Below are positions 19,258 to 29,975 of a stretch of 64,000 bases of DNA, piece after piece. A program made the position numbers and the translations under genes. The stretch is taken from the NCBI GenBank assembly GCA_014281115.1, contig JACONQ010000015.1, positions 434,001-498,000 of the forward strand. The letters are read 5' to 3'. Source of the DNA: Laburnicola sp. R22_1 (lineage: Eukaryota > Ascomycota > Dothideomycetes > Pleosporales > Didymosphaeriaceae). The notes beneath the pieces were generated by a model. That model did not search any database. It was not told the origin of the DNA and worked only from the letters and a program-made list of their open reading frames with translations. Every line of letters begins with the position of its first letter. The first letter of the stretch is position 1.

Positions 19258-20165
19258 ATGTCTCAATCAGAAGCCCCAGGCCCAGACTACGAACAAAAAC
19301 ACGTGCACTCCGTCTACGAGCAAATAGCCTCCCACTTCTCTTCCACGCGCTACAAGGTGTGCGTCACCCCAGCCGGGCGCAATGCAGTCCCCAACTTCCC
19401 TCTCGATGACTAACCACACACCCCCCGCTAGCCCTGGCCCATAGTCGAGCGCTTCCTCAAAGACCTCCCCGATGGCGCTGTAGGCGTCGATGTCGGATGC
19501 GGAAATGGGAAATACCTCGGTGTCAATCCCAACGTGTTCATCGTCGGTTCGGATCGGTAAGATAAATTCAATCTCTGCTGCTCAATTTTCTTTTCGCGCA
19601 TGTGTGTTGAGATACAGCAAGGTCTACGAATCTGGTCAAGATCGCAAAACAGCACCAGCCTCATGCAGGCGTGGTGGCGGATAACTTGAGCCTACCGCAT
19701 CCACTGCACAGCTTCGACTTTGCGATTTCGATAGCCGTCATCCACCATCTGTCTACGTCGGTGCGTAGGAAGGAGGCGGTGAAAGCTGTGTTGGAGCTTC
19801 TGCGGTCGTCGTCAACGGGGCAGGTTAGAAGTGGTGGCAAAGCTTTGATCTATGTGTGGGCGTTAGAACAGAAAGATAGTCGGAGAGGGTGGGACGAGGG
19901 CCATGAGCAGGATGTTATGGTGCCGTGGGTCATGAAGATGAAGAAGGAGAAAGAAAGGAAGAAAGCAATGGGTCAGAAGCCTCTTGAACCCGTTGATGGA
20001 GGTGAAAAGCCCCCTGAGCAACCTCGGGATAAGACGTTCCTACGATACTACCACTTGTATCGGAAGGGTGAGCTAGAACGTGACATTGAAGAGGCCGGTG
20101 GAGAGGTAGTGGAGGCAGGATACGAGAAGGACAACTGGTGGGCGATAGCAGTACGGAAGACTTGA
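19258..20165 (+). CDS. TRM9: tRNA (carboxymethyluridine34-5-O) methyltransferase Trm9
   Basis: Three exons: 19258-19356, 19432-19556, 19622-20165; 255 residues. Trm9 with Trm112 methylates cm5U at the wobble base to mcm5U. Visible: the N-terminal helix HVHSVYEQIASHFSSTRYK, PWPIVERFL, SAM-binding motif I (GVDVGCGNGKYL), motif II (GSDRSTNLVKIA, formed by splicing with acceptor GCAAG at 19621), VVADNLSLPHP, the motif DFAISIAVIHHLST, and the typical YYHLYRKGELERDIEEAGG and KDNWWAIAVRK tail. The third-exon acceptor was chosen because the nearer CAG at 19617 gives the wrong frame. The Fot1-like transposon sits 126 bases upstream, so the promoter is probably shortened or altered. RCE1 ends 48 bases downstream on the other strand. 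Confidence 0.95.
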
Positions 20166-20212
20166 AGCATTGAATATCAAGTGCAAGCCCTAGTGTAATT
20201 GCTATGACATCG

Positions 20213-21317
20213 CTACTCCTCCGTCAATGCAACCGGTAAAGCATGAGAGCTCTCGGTTAGTGGAAACAGCTGCCAATAAAATCCAACTGCACCCACAACG
20301 AGAAGGACGTAGTATGCAACGGTCCATGCGATGCCTTTGGTCTGAATCCGAGAACTGTCCACCCTTCCTTCCTTCTTGCCAGGCGGTCCAATGGGCTCAC
20401 CAGCTTCTACTCCTACTCGGCCGTAGAACCGCGGTAGGCCCATCCAATTGCAAAAGGTATGAGTGAGGATTGCCGAGTAGACATTGCCTGTACGCACGAA
20501 GACGAATGCGGCGAAAAATCCGAATAGCGACGTGTACGTGAATTGGAGCAACGAGCGGAGCACAGCGAGGACCAAGGGCGTTTGCGGGTGGGTCAAGCGG
20601 AACTCGTATAGATGGTGGACATGTGCGATGCCAAAGTAGAGCGGAGTGAGGAATATGATCTGCTTCCCGGAGAAGCCCGCCAGAATGTGAAGTGGGATGA
20701 TCAAGGCGCGCCAGATGACCTCTTCGCTGACGGGACCCTGCGTTGTTTAGTAGATATCAAGGTAAGGGGGCAACCGACGCACCACAACGTAGTTCCTGTA
20801 CCCTATCCAGCTGCTGAGCTCCTGATACAGTCCTTTGCCCCTCACCCATTCCGTCAGTCCGCCGTCTACTATGCCATACTCGAACAACGGCCCCGCAAAC
20901 AGTATGGCTACCAGCAGGATCGTCCTTGCCGTGTCGAGTGGAGAGACAGGCCACACGCCGAGCAGGCGGAGAAGGTCTGGCGCCGATGTATCGGCGGACC
21001 GATGCAGTACGAGGACGGTCAAGGCTACACTAAGAATACTTGAGCAGGTGACGGCGCGGACCCTCGCGCGTATCGAGGAAGGCGCATCGCGCGTCAGTTG
21101 CGGGGACGGGCGCGTAGCAGAGGACAGGTAGAAGGGTACCACGTATACGACGGTGAAGAGGACCTGCAACTAGCCGTCAGTCGAGTCCCATCCTCCTTGG
21201 GGCATGCCTCGCGATAGGCAGGAGAATATAGACATGGCGAGCGGGACGCACAGACAAGAGCGCCGCAGCGCTGGGAGAAACGGCGGGCGGCTTGGGAACT
21301 GGCCACAGGTCAGACAT
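20213..21317 (-). CDS. RCE1: CAAX prenyl endopeptidase Rce1
   Basis: Exons on the - strand: 21317-21252, 21163-20783, 20737-20213; 323 residues. This ER membrane protease removes the last three residues of prenylated CAAX proteins such as Ras and a-factor. Visible: short N-terminus MSDLWPVPKPPAVSPSAAA, membrane segment LFTVVYVVPFYL, and the conserved catalytic motifs GPVSEEVIWRALIIP (EExxxR, formed at the second splice), FGIAHVHH (FxxxH) and HTFCNWMGLPRFYG (HxxxN). Several further hydrophobic spans follow. The introns are 88 and 45 nt, the latter near the lower size limit. The gene is tail to tail with TRM9 (48 bases apart). Confidence 0.94.
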
Positions 21318-22455
21318 GGCCGAGCAGTTCAAACAAGAGAGAACTAGCACAGGTGGCGGAGCTCGTGGAGCATGGCGCGGGCGTCTAAAACAGGTGGTGG
21401 GAGGGAAGGAAACGCGCAAGCCAATGGATGGCAAACTCACCGCCTTTGCTGTGCTTTTCGTACATGTTCCCCCGTGCGCTGAAACCGGCTCTCCAGAGGG
21501 CGGGCGGCGGCGGCAGCTACGACAAGGCGGTTGGGTTCATTAATAAAGCTGCTGTTACCATTGTTCCTTGGGCAGCCCGACCAAGACGTCGAGCAGCGCT
21601 TGCTTGCCTTGCCCGCCCACCTGCCTGCCACGCCTGCAAACGCCGCAAACACCGACCGCCGGAACAACCTTCACCCGCGCCGACTCAATCGCGCACGGCG
21701 CACGCATTAATCCCCAGTGCCCACGCGCACAGCCGCACAGGCACGAGCAACGGCCCCCTGCATGCCTGCATTGGCGGCGCCGCGCGACCCACGACTGGAC
21801 CACTCGCAGGCCCCAACGCCAGCCTCGGTGGCCCGCCCGTTTGATTGCATCGCAAAGCGTTCACCAACGCGTCGCGAGGCCGTTATCGACATTCGATAAG
21901 GGGTGCATTGTTGCTGGGATCGAGGGGAGTCGTGGGCCAGGCACTCCATTCGAGAGGCGGCCGGACCGCTGTGCAAATCACCCACGGCGGTGCCTCCCCA
22001 TGTCTGAGGGAGATCCTACGACGCCGTATTAAGATATCCAGCGAGGACTCGCGAACCGATCCGTGCTCGGGCTTGTTGACCGCCCCGGGCTCTGAGCTGG
22101 CACCATTGGAGGTCACGCAGAAGCGAGCTGCCGCCTGCATCAGCTACCAAGGCTTGCTCGACAGGCCAGCGCGCTCCTGAATTTCAACAGCCGCTGCCCA
22201 CTTGTCTTCTCTGCCTCCGAACTTCCAAAACCTTTAATGCCATCGCGCCTCCATTTTTCGTCACTCTTTTGACTCTTTTTGACATGTCTGTATAGCTTCT
22301 TGTCGCTCATTGCTGCTCTCATTTCCCATCTCCCTTATTTCCTCTTTTGTCTTATTTCCTACCTGTCTTAATGAGCCGTCTCACATTTCGACGTAGTATC
22401 AACCCGCTTTTAGAACACGCAAATCTGACCTCGCGACACCAACACACCACAAAGG
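21318..22455. other. GC-rich divergent promoter region between RCE1 and the serine-rich gene
   Basis: About 1.1 kb, C/G-rich with many overlapping open frames in all phases, none with a protein-like pattern or family likeness. A pyrimidine-rich tract (22290-22370, cccttatttcctcttttgtc) precedes the next gene and marks its promoter or 5' UTR. No repeats were recognised. Confidence 0.6.
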
Positions 22456-24861
22456 ATGTCGGCCTCGGCGAGCCGGCGCTCCTCTACCTCGGACCCGCCG
22501 GTTTCGTCTCCGCTTGCGCGCGCTCCAAAGTTTTCTCCACCGTCTTCGAGAACTGTTTCGCCTATTCGCAGAGCTCTTCACGAACGCTCCAATTCGACTA
22601 CAAATCAGTACACCGGACCCACTATCCGCGTAGTGGAGGAAGAGCCAGGCACCGATGTCTATTCCAAGAACCCATTTCCTAGCCAGCCATCTCAAATACT
22701 ACCGCCTCGAAAGGCGCCAGGGTATACCTTCGAGCGCAGGGGGTCTCGTGTTTCAGATACTGTCGCGAAATTTGAAGCGAGCCAGACCCTTGTCCCCAAG
22801 CCACTGCAGACGAGGAAGGCCAGACACTCGACGTCTACTACCACATCAGACGCAGACACTATTGTGGCCTCTGCCCTCTCTCCGTCGTCCAGTCGCTTCT
22901 CCCAAGGTAGCACAACCCGGTCGTCTCCGCCGCCCGAATCGTTATTTAGGAGTGAAAAGGGTTTTGGGGTACTTCAGGAAGTCCTCCCCCCGCAAAAGCC
23001 TACCATTCGGGCTGTCACTCCTTCGACCTCATCCAGCGCCGAAGAGCCGCCTGCCGAAGTTTCTGGACCAATATATTCCGAAGACCACGCATTAACGCCG
23101 CGAGCATCTGCAGCATCGCTTGCCTCGACGTCCAGCGCGGAATCAGCCACAAAACACAAGGCCAACCACAATAGAGGCTCGTCCAACATCAGCTTCAGTC
23201 CCTCTCTGGCAAAACGTCACAAGCATTCACCATCCTCTGGATCCGACAAAAAGAAGCAGGCTTCATCTGATAATACAGCACCGCAGTGGCCAACACCAAA
23301 GGGCTCTAACTCGCGACCAGTGAGTTAGCTGAGTGCCAGTGATACCACACCCACTAATCACTTTGCAGGCCTCCTCGCACTCCTTTGCATGCACAGACTA
23401 TTCTTACAATAGCGATCGCCCGCGATCTGCATCGCATCCCGTACCAACTATTCATGAAGCGCGCACCGCAACTGTCGCATCCGGAGTACAAGTCAATTAC
23501 CCAACTGTGCGCGCACCGTCCGCCAGCAGCTTATGGGCTCAATCGCAAGATCAACTCCCACCCATTTCGTCCCGAATGAACAGCCTGAACGACCGCGACT
23601 CGCAGGTGCACCATTGGAGTTCGCAGCTTTCGACAATACCCTCGGAATCTGAGCGCACCTCTCGATCAATCGGACGTACTTCACACTCCTTCAGCGCGCG
23701 GTCGCAATCGCAAGATGACTATGCGGGAAGTGGGAGGGCGTTCGTACCCTGTCGGAGACGGACAGTTTCGAGCATCTCCTCGTCAGAATATGTCTTCTCA
23801 ACCCCTACCGAGTCGTCGGTGCCAATCCCTCTACCATTATTCTCCCCCATATCCCCCATATCCCCCATAACCCACCCTTCACACGATCACGAGTCCGACG
23901 AGGGACAAGATACCATCTCACCACTACAGTCACCCCCGCTGAGGATGAAGAACTCTTTCTTGCGAAGATGGGACAGCGATTCGCGATCAACTTCTTCTTC
24001 TTCAAGACCTAGCTCTTCACAGTCTGATCTAGCGTCTTTCGTCGCGAGCACCATCCCCGCTTGGGCAAGGTACAGACACTGTGATATATGCACATCGCCT
24101 CAGGCTAACCGGTAAACAGAGTGTACTACCAACGCGGCGAACGCTCGTCTTTGGTCGCTCCGGCATCCGAATCTTCCACTAGTTTACGGTTACCATCAGC
24201 GCAGAGCGGGAGGTCAGGCACGCCATCCGATGGCCACCTTTACCCAGGCATCTATCGACCGCGCAACCGACCGCATCAGCGAGTATCACATGCGGGAACA
24301 GTGTTATCTGATGGCCCGATTGAGCAAGAAGCCTACATTATCGGGCCTTCGCGACGGACAATAACGGAGCCATTGACACCACGTCTCCGGCAAGACCGAC
24401 GGAGCCAAGCTCAACTCAGCGCATGGAAAGCCCCATCCTTTGATGAAAACCTTGGATCGATGCTCTTCAGTCGTCAGAACAGGCAGATAGTGCTTTTCTG
24501 CGTAGGCTTCATCTTTCCACTCGGTAAGCTCGCAGTCCCGTACTGCACGGACAAAGGCATCGTACTAACGAAACTTGTAGCATGGATGATCGCATCCATC
24601 TTACCATTACCACCCGATCCCGATATGGCCCGGGAAACAACGAGCGCACTGGATCTTGAACGACGTTTTGCGGATCAGTTCGGCCCAGTTGTCGACAAGT
24701 CGTACCAAAAAGCTAACTGGTGGCGCAACTTGAACCGGATCATGTCCGGGATCGGGACGCTCCTAATCGGAGTAATAGTAAGCCATCATAGCAGCAGATC
24801 ATGTGTCCCTCACTAACGTTCCCAGATCGCACTCGCAATACTCGCATCCAGGATGTCCTAA
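22456..24861 (+). CDS. Serine-rich protein with a C-terminal membrane segment
   Basis: Five exons: 22456-23319, 23369-24069, 24120-24523, 24581-24777, 24826-24861; 733 residues. The first ~550 residues are low-complexity Ser/Pro/Thr-rich, likely disordered and phosphorylated (RRSSTSDPPVSS, SFLRRWDSDSRSTSSSSRPS). The C-terminal ~200 residues look ordered: YPGIYRPRNRP, QNRQIVLFCVGFIFPLAWMI, LPLPPDP, a charged stretch WWRNLNRIMSGIGTLL and a final hydrophobic span IGVIIALAILASRMS, placing the C-terminus in a membrane. The last exon is only 36 nt, and the 24524-24580 intron is 57 nt without a stop codon. Proteins with this layout are annotated simply as serine-rich proteins in other filamentous fungi. 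No function can be assigned. Confidence 0.85.
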
Positions 24862-25969
24862 TCCTATGTACTACTGCCCTTCAGGCTACTCCAACCACGG
24901 CCACTCCTCGCCACTTTCTTTGCCATATCTCTCTTCTGCCTGCCTCAGGCATCGCACCCACGTCTACACGGCAGATTTCGCATAATGCCTATTCATGACC
25001 TGCATCACGCCACTTTTACGTTTTTAATCATGTATTTTCCTACCCCCGCTACGTATCACGACATGATGCTCTCCCAGAGTCTCTCGTACTACGTAGCTAG
25101 CTCATGTACATATATCCCCTTCTTCTTTCACCTAGACCCACAGTGGCATCTGCGTTCTAGCGACCTGGTTCGATTCGGACGGTATTGCATTGCGTGGCTG
25201 GCGTTCTTTTTTGTTTGCTTTTAGACGCACACTATTACCCTCTGTACAAGAAAAAGCTTGTTGGAAAGTTTGGATGAAGGCGGCAGCGATTTGCTGACTG
25301 CTAAATGGATGGAAACGGCGACGGCATGAAACGTGCGGCCGCATACCTAATGTTTGGAATTGATCTGATGGAATTGGACGATACGCATTGTAATTGTAAA
25401 TAGGCGCGGACGCTCCGAGACGGATAACGGCCAAGGCGCAATATAAAACGATTGTCTTCTCATAAAGTGGATGGGTGCCTTGCTTGGAGGTCGGGTGGTG
25501 ACAATGGGTGTCGTGTGCGTGGAGGGCACGGCTCACCTGGGGACTGAGGACCAGTCGACCAGGATAAAGAGTCGTGGATTTGTGCTTCGTGCGTAGGGCT
25601 GTAACATGAGGCTGAGTATCCAGGTGTCAGATCGAAGCAAGGGGCGTTGCATGTTAGAACGGGCCACTCGGCACTCAAAGTAGATGGCGATTTATTGCGG
25701 TGGAGCTACCTTGAACCGATAGAGTCACCAGTCAGGAACCGAAGGCTGATCGAGTCACCAAAGCGTGGCGGTGCGGCGCAAGCTCAGAATGAGTCGATTG
25801 GCGCTAAACCCCGCCAACGACCGAAGACCCCTCATGAAAAGCAGCCCGCTTCACACGACATTTGCGCTCAACGAGCTCAAGTTTGAACCGCGACAGAAGA
25901 CCAAGTCCTCTATTACTGTACTTTATCACTCCACTACATCCGTTACAGCTACAGAAACAAGTATTCATC
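24862..25969. other. Intergenic spacer, serine-rich gene 3' flank and TIF6 promoter
   Basis: About 1.1 kb; the first half is T/C-rich 3' flank. Several open frames exist in both strands but none looks like protein. No repeats were noted. Confidence 0.5.
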
Positions 25970-26976
25970 ATGGCGGTTCGTGCACAATTCGAAAACTCCA
26001 ACGAGTAGGTTTGCCCCGCTACGTTCCGAAGGATACAGACATGGGAGCGTCGGTTGAGAACTGGACTTGTGCTAAACCGTGTTGTTTAGGGTCGGCGTGT
26101 TTTCTACACTTACAAATGCGTATGCGATTGTTGCAGTCGGAGCTTCCGAGAACTTCTACAGGTGCGTTGCGAGAACTCCGCTTAAAAGTCATTCGCGAAA
26201 ACGACCGAGTACTAAGATGCGCGCAACAGTGTCTTCGAAGCCGAACTCCAAGACGTCATACCCATCTGCCATGCTACAATAGCAGGCACAAGGATAGTGG
26301 GTCGTTTGACCGCAGGGTAAGTCCTCACGCGAGCTCTCTCCACACCCCCTCAGAGCCCCAGCTCACTCCGTCCAGCAACAAGAAAGGCCTACTCGTGCCC
26401 ACCACTACCACCGACCAAGAACTCCAACATCTGCGCAATTCAATCCCGGACGAAGTGAAGATCCAGCGAATAGAAGAGCGACTCTCCGCCCTTGGCAACG
26501 TAATATGCTGCAACGACCACGTCGCGCTCGTGCACCCAGACATCGAGCGAGAGACCGAAGAGATAATAGCCGATGTGCTAGGCGTCGAAGTCTTCCGGCA
26601 GACGGTTGCGGACAACGTGTTGACGGGGAGTTACATGGCGTTGAGCAACCAGGGCGGCATCGTGCATCCCAAGACCAGCATTCAGGACCAGGACGAGCTG
26701 AGTAGCTTGCTTCAGGTGCCACTTGTGGCGGGCAGCGTGAATCGCGGCAGTGCGGTTGTGGGCGCCGGTATGGTTGTCAACGACTGGATGGCTGTGACGG
26801 GTGGGTTTATCTTGCTGCCTTCTGGTGGCGATTCCTATGCTAATTCGTACGCAGGGCTTGATACTACGGCTACCGAGCTCTCAGTTGTCGAATCCGTTTT
26901 CAGGCTAGGAGAGGGCAACGGTCCCAGCGCCATTAACACGACTCACAAAGATGCGATGGTGGAATCGTTCTATTGA
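25970..26976 (+). CDS. TIF6: Eukaryotic translation initiation factor 6 (Tif6)
   Basis: Five exons: 25970-26004, 26090-26161, 26230-26316, 26376-26800, 26855-26976; 246 residues, matching the near-invariant family length of about 245. Tif6 binds the 60S subunit, blocks premature 40S joining and is needed for 60S maturation in the nucleolus. Visible: [114 protein letters not shown] and [20 protein letters not shown]. The last intron is 54 nt and stop-free, so an unspliced reading adds 18 residues; the family sequence shows it is removed. An open frame extending upstream to 25765 is not part of the gene. Confidence 0.97.
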
Positions 26977-27523
26977 TCCGTGTGTGGAGAAGTTTGGTAC
27001 GCGGTATGAAGTCCTCAGCCGGCTGTGTGGTATATTGCGGCGATTCGAGAGGCACGGCGCATGGCATCCGGAAAAGTAGGAACTAAAACGAGGCCTATGA
27101 TTGATGCCTCATAATGTAGTAATCGTTCGATACCACATTGCAGAATTGAGGAAATAAGGTCCTAGATGACATGATCCGTGACCCAAAGCTTGAATATTTC
27201 AAAGTATGGCATCCATGAATGGTGCAGGCTACCTAGGTCTAACCCCGCCTGCGTAAGGTGATAGGGCTGAAGGCGGTGAGGGAGATCGTTGCAGCTTGGC
27301 ATAAACGTTGGAATTAGATCATGTTGCGCCGTTGAGCTACACACTTCTCACCCGTACATGCCACCTCTCTACTCACTTATAGCTGCTGCACGCGCGCTTC
27401 GTCCCATGGATGTACTCAGCTAGCGTCCTTTACCTTCTGGGCCTGCGATAGGCAACAGCCATAAACACAATCACAACCACAGCTTTCTCGCCGTCCGTCT
27501 ATCCTCCACCGCACCCCGCCACG
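26977..27523. other. Intergenic spacer TIF6 to ESS2
   Basis: About 550 bases of flanking sequence. No gene, RNA or repeat was supported. Confidence 0.5.
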
Positions 27524-28981
27524 ATGCCGCCCGACACGTCCAAGGAGCTGACCAAGCGCAACGCTTCCGACGCCCTCATGCCACCCCCTCCAGCGCCCAA
27601 GCGCATAAAGCGGCCCAACATTGTTCTCGATGAAGACACGTACACTTCCGCCATCTCCCACATCATCCGTCGCGACTACTTCCCCGGTCTGGCAGAGACA
27701 GACGCCCAACGCGACTACCTGAGTGCACTGGAAAGCAAGGATAACAGATGGATCAGGGAGGCGGGCAGGAAGTTAACGGACGTTATGACGCCAGTGCCCG
27801 GGCGGGGTGCTACGCGGGCAAGAAACACGAGGTTCGATCGTGCAAGCGGCAATGGGGGACGTACGCCGAGCGTATGGGGAGGAGACACGCCACGCACAGA
27901 AGCTGGCGAGAAGGAGGATGAAGACGACGAGGGACTGGGCAAGCTCGACGACGTCGATCTGGACATGGGCCTCGGTGCTTTCCAGGCCAAATACACGTCC
28001 GAAGACCAGGAGAGCTTCAACCAGATCCTCGACCGGGCCAACAAGAAGAGATTCGAGAAAAATACCTGGTTGCACGAAGGCAACAGGTTTGCTTCGAAGC
28101 AGCGTCTCGCGCAGCAAAAAGTGCTCGAAGCCCGCAAAGACGCGACGTCCAACGAGCCCGTCGTCCGCCCCAGCCAGAACCTCGACGACCGCCCCGCGGC
28201 CCCGAACACGCATAAGCACACGGCCTTCAACACGCTCATGTTCGGCCCTGATGGCGTAGAATCCTGGGCCCCGACGCGCGCCCAAGCTGCTGAATCCTTG
28301 TCCCTCGCGCCCCCGAAGAAAGTCCTGCACCACAACACACGACTGCTCCCCGTAGAAGACGCGGAGCCCAAACGCCCACCCAGTCCTACCATATCCGCGA
28401 TCCGTGATGCCGTCGCTGGCCGGCCCAGACTGACGGCGAGCGAGGGCGGCTACACAGGCAACGAAACCCCGCGCGTAAACGGCTACGCTTTCGTCGACGC
28501 GGTACCTCCTGCACCAGAAGACGACGACACACCTACCGATCTGCTCGAGCGGTTCGGCCCAAAAGGCAGCACCGCCCCCTCGTTCACCATGTCGGAGAGC
28601 ACGCCACGCGAGAAAATGCACCACAAGATGGTCGATCGGATCGCGTCGTCCAAGCGCACGTCATCGTCCGCTTGTACAGACGCTCCTTCGGTTGTCGGAC
28701 AGGGACTGGGTATCTTCAAGGGAGAGGCGAAGACGCCGCGGTTTTTGTCGGCGCCTACGCCGGCTATGAGGGCGCAGATGCAGATGCAGCAGGGCGGTAT
28801 GACGACGCCTGGGGGGAAGAAGATGGGGAATTTGACGCCTGCGGCGCAGAAGTTGTTTGAGAAGGTGGGTGGGGGGACGCCGCGGGGTGGGGAGGTGAGA
28901 GGGGGATTTGGGGAGATGAAGGGGAGTGGTGGCGTGAGGCAGTGGACGACGCCTACGCCGAAGGTCAAGAGGAGGATGTAG
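27524..28981 (+). CDS. Nuclear splicing factor ESS-2 (DGCR14/Es2/Bis1 family)
   Basis: Single exon, 485 residues, a normal length for the family. ESS-2 proteins associate with the spliceosomal C complex and affect splice-site fidelity. Visible: the N-terminal signature VLDEDTYTSAISHIIRRDYF and PGLAETDAQRDYLSALES; an acidic stretch; the conserved LGAFQAKYTSEDQESFNQIL and NTWLHEGNRFASKQ; TAFNTLMFGPDGVESW; TPRVNGYAFVDAVPPAPEDD; and the C-terminal helical block around KGEAKTPRFLSAPTPAMRAQ and LTPAAQKLFEKVGGGTPRGG. The start follows GCCACGATGCC. Third-position GC is high in the last 200 bases (GGGG-rich), but no break is visible. Confidence 0.93.
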   Translation: MPPDTSKELTKRNASDALMPPPPAPKRIKRPNIVLDEDTYTSAISHIIRRDYFPGLAETDAQRDYLSALESKDNRWIREAGRKLTDVMTPVPGRGATRARNTRFDRASGNGGRTPSVWGGDTPRTEAGEKEDEDDEGLGKLDDVDLDMGLGAFQAKYTSEDQESFNQILDRANKKRFEKNTWLHEGNRFASKQRLAQQKVLEARKDATSNEPVVRPSQNLDDRPAAPNTHKHTAFNTLMFGPDGVESWAPTRAQAAESLSLAPPKKVLHHNTRLLPVEDAEPKRPPSPTISAIRDAVAGRPRLTASEGGYTGNETPRVNGYAFVDAVPPAPEDDDTPTDLLERFGPKGSTAPSFTMSESTPREKMHHKMVDRIASSKRTSSSACTDAPSVVGQGLGIFKGEAKTPRFLSAPTPAMRAQMQMQQGGMTTPGGKKMGNLTPAAQKLFEKVGGGTPRGGEVRGGFGEMKGSGGVRQWTTPTPKVKRRM

Positions 28982-29975
28982 AGGCGGAGAGGCCGCGGCG
29001 CGATAGATATGATACCCGCATAGATTTGGATTGATTCTTAGATTGTTATGTATGTTCTTCATACTATTTATTGGATATTGTGCGCGCTCCTCGTTCGCTA
29101 TGATGCTGGTTACGATACCTGAGCTACATGCACACAGTTCTCATAGAATAGAAGGAAGAAATAGCACAAGAGCAAAAAATGCGTCGACCCAAGTCTACAC
29201 CATCCCACCTGGGCAGCGTCATTATCACCATCCATGTTCAATCAATCATACACAAATCCCTCCCTCCCTCACCATATCATATCACATCTCAACAACATCA
29301 CAGTCACATTAGCAAGACAAGCAAAACAAGCCCCATTCATCTTTGAACGCACCACACCGCATCGCATTGCATTGCATTATACAATTCCCCCTCCACCCCT
29401 ACCCTACATACACATCTTCCTTCCCATCATCCCCATCCCGCCCGCCCTGCGTGGTATCTATAAAAAAGAAAACTCGCACCGCAAAAAAAAAAAAGACAAA
29501 GACAAAGACAAAACACAAAACCAGAGAACCCGCACCGCGAACGGAGTGAGATGGGCAAGCTAAGCTAACCAGAGAGTTTCAAGGGAACCCGAAGGCTGAA
29601 GGCCAATCAATCATCGCGCAATGCTCCGATGATGCTATGCAAAAATCGCCATGCTGATAAAGTAGGAAAGGAAAACCAGGAGACCTCCAAAAAGGAAAAA
29701 GGCTTGTGAGCAATGTCACAAACAAGACAAATGACATGATCCAACCGCCAGACCGCCGTGCTGCCCAAGAGGGCCTAAACAGAGACGGGAATAGAGGGAG
29801 AGAGAGGTAGGGCTAGAGTACAATGCAATCAGTGTCTGGTGCAATGGGGATTTCCAGACAATCAGTCAAAGTTTCTTAGGATACACGATGCAGACGCAGA
29901 GAATGCGAAAGTCATGTGTTCAGTGGCTGCGATGTGTGTGATTCGGAAAAAAAGTTCCAGCACTCGATAACGCGA
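28982..29975. other. Convergent 3' flanks of ESS2 and the downstream - strand gene
   Basis: About 1 kb, A/C-rich in the middle with an A12 run followed by GACAAA repeats (near 29481-29510). Nothing coding was recognised; presumed 3' UTRs and terminators of two convergent genes. Confidence 0.5.

Noticed and set aside
21428..22180. Several overlapping 85-154-codon frames in the GC-rich RCE1/serine-rich interval
   Set aside because: Open in many phases at once because of base composition; no domain or start context.
25765..25969. Open frame extending upstream of TIF6
   Set aside because: Runs through the first intron and disagrees with the fixed family N-terminus [12 protein letters not shown] at 25970.
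27290..27350. tRNA-like A-box (TAGCTCAACGG) on the - strand
   Set aside because: The B-box-like sequence follows only ~10 bases later and no cloverleaf can be drawn.
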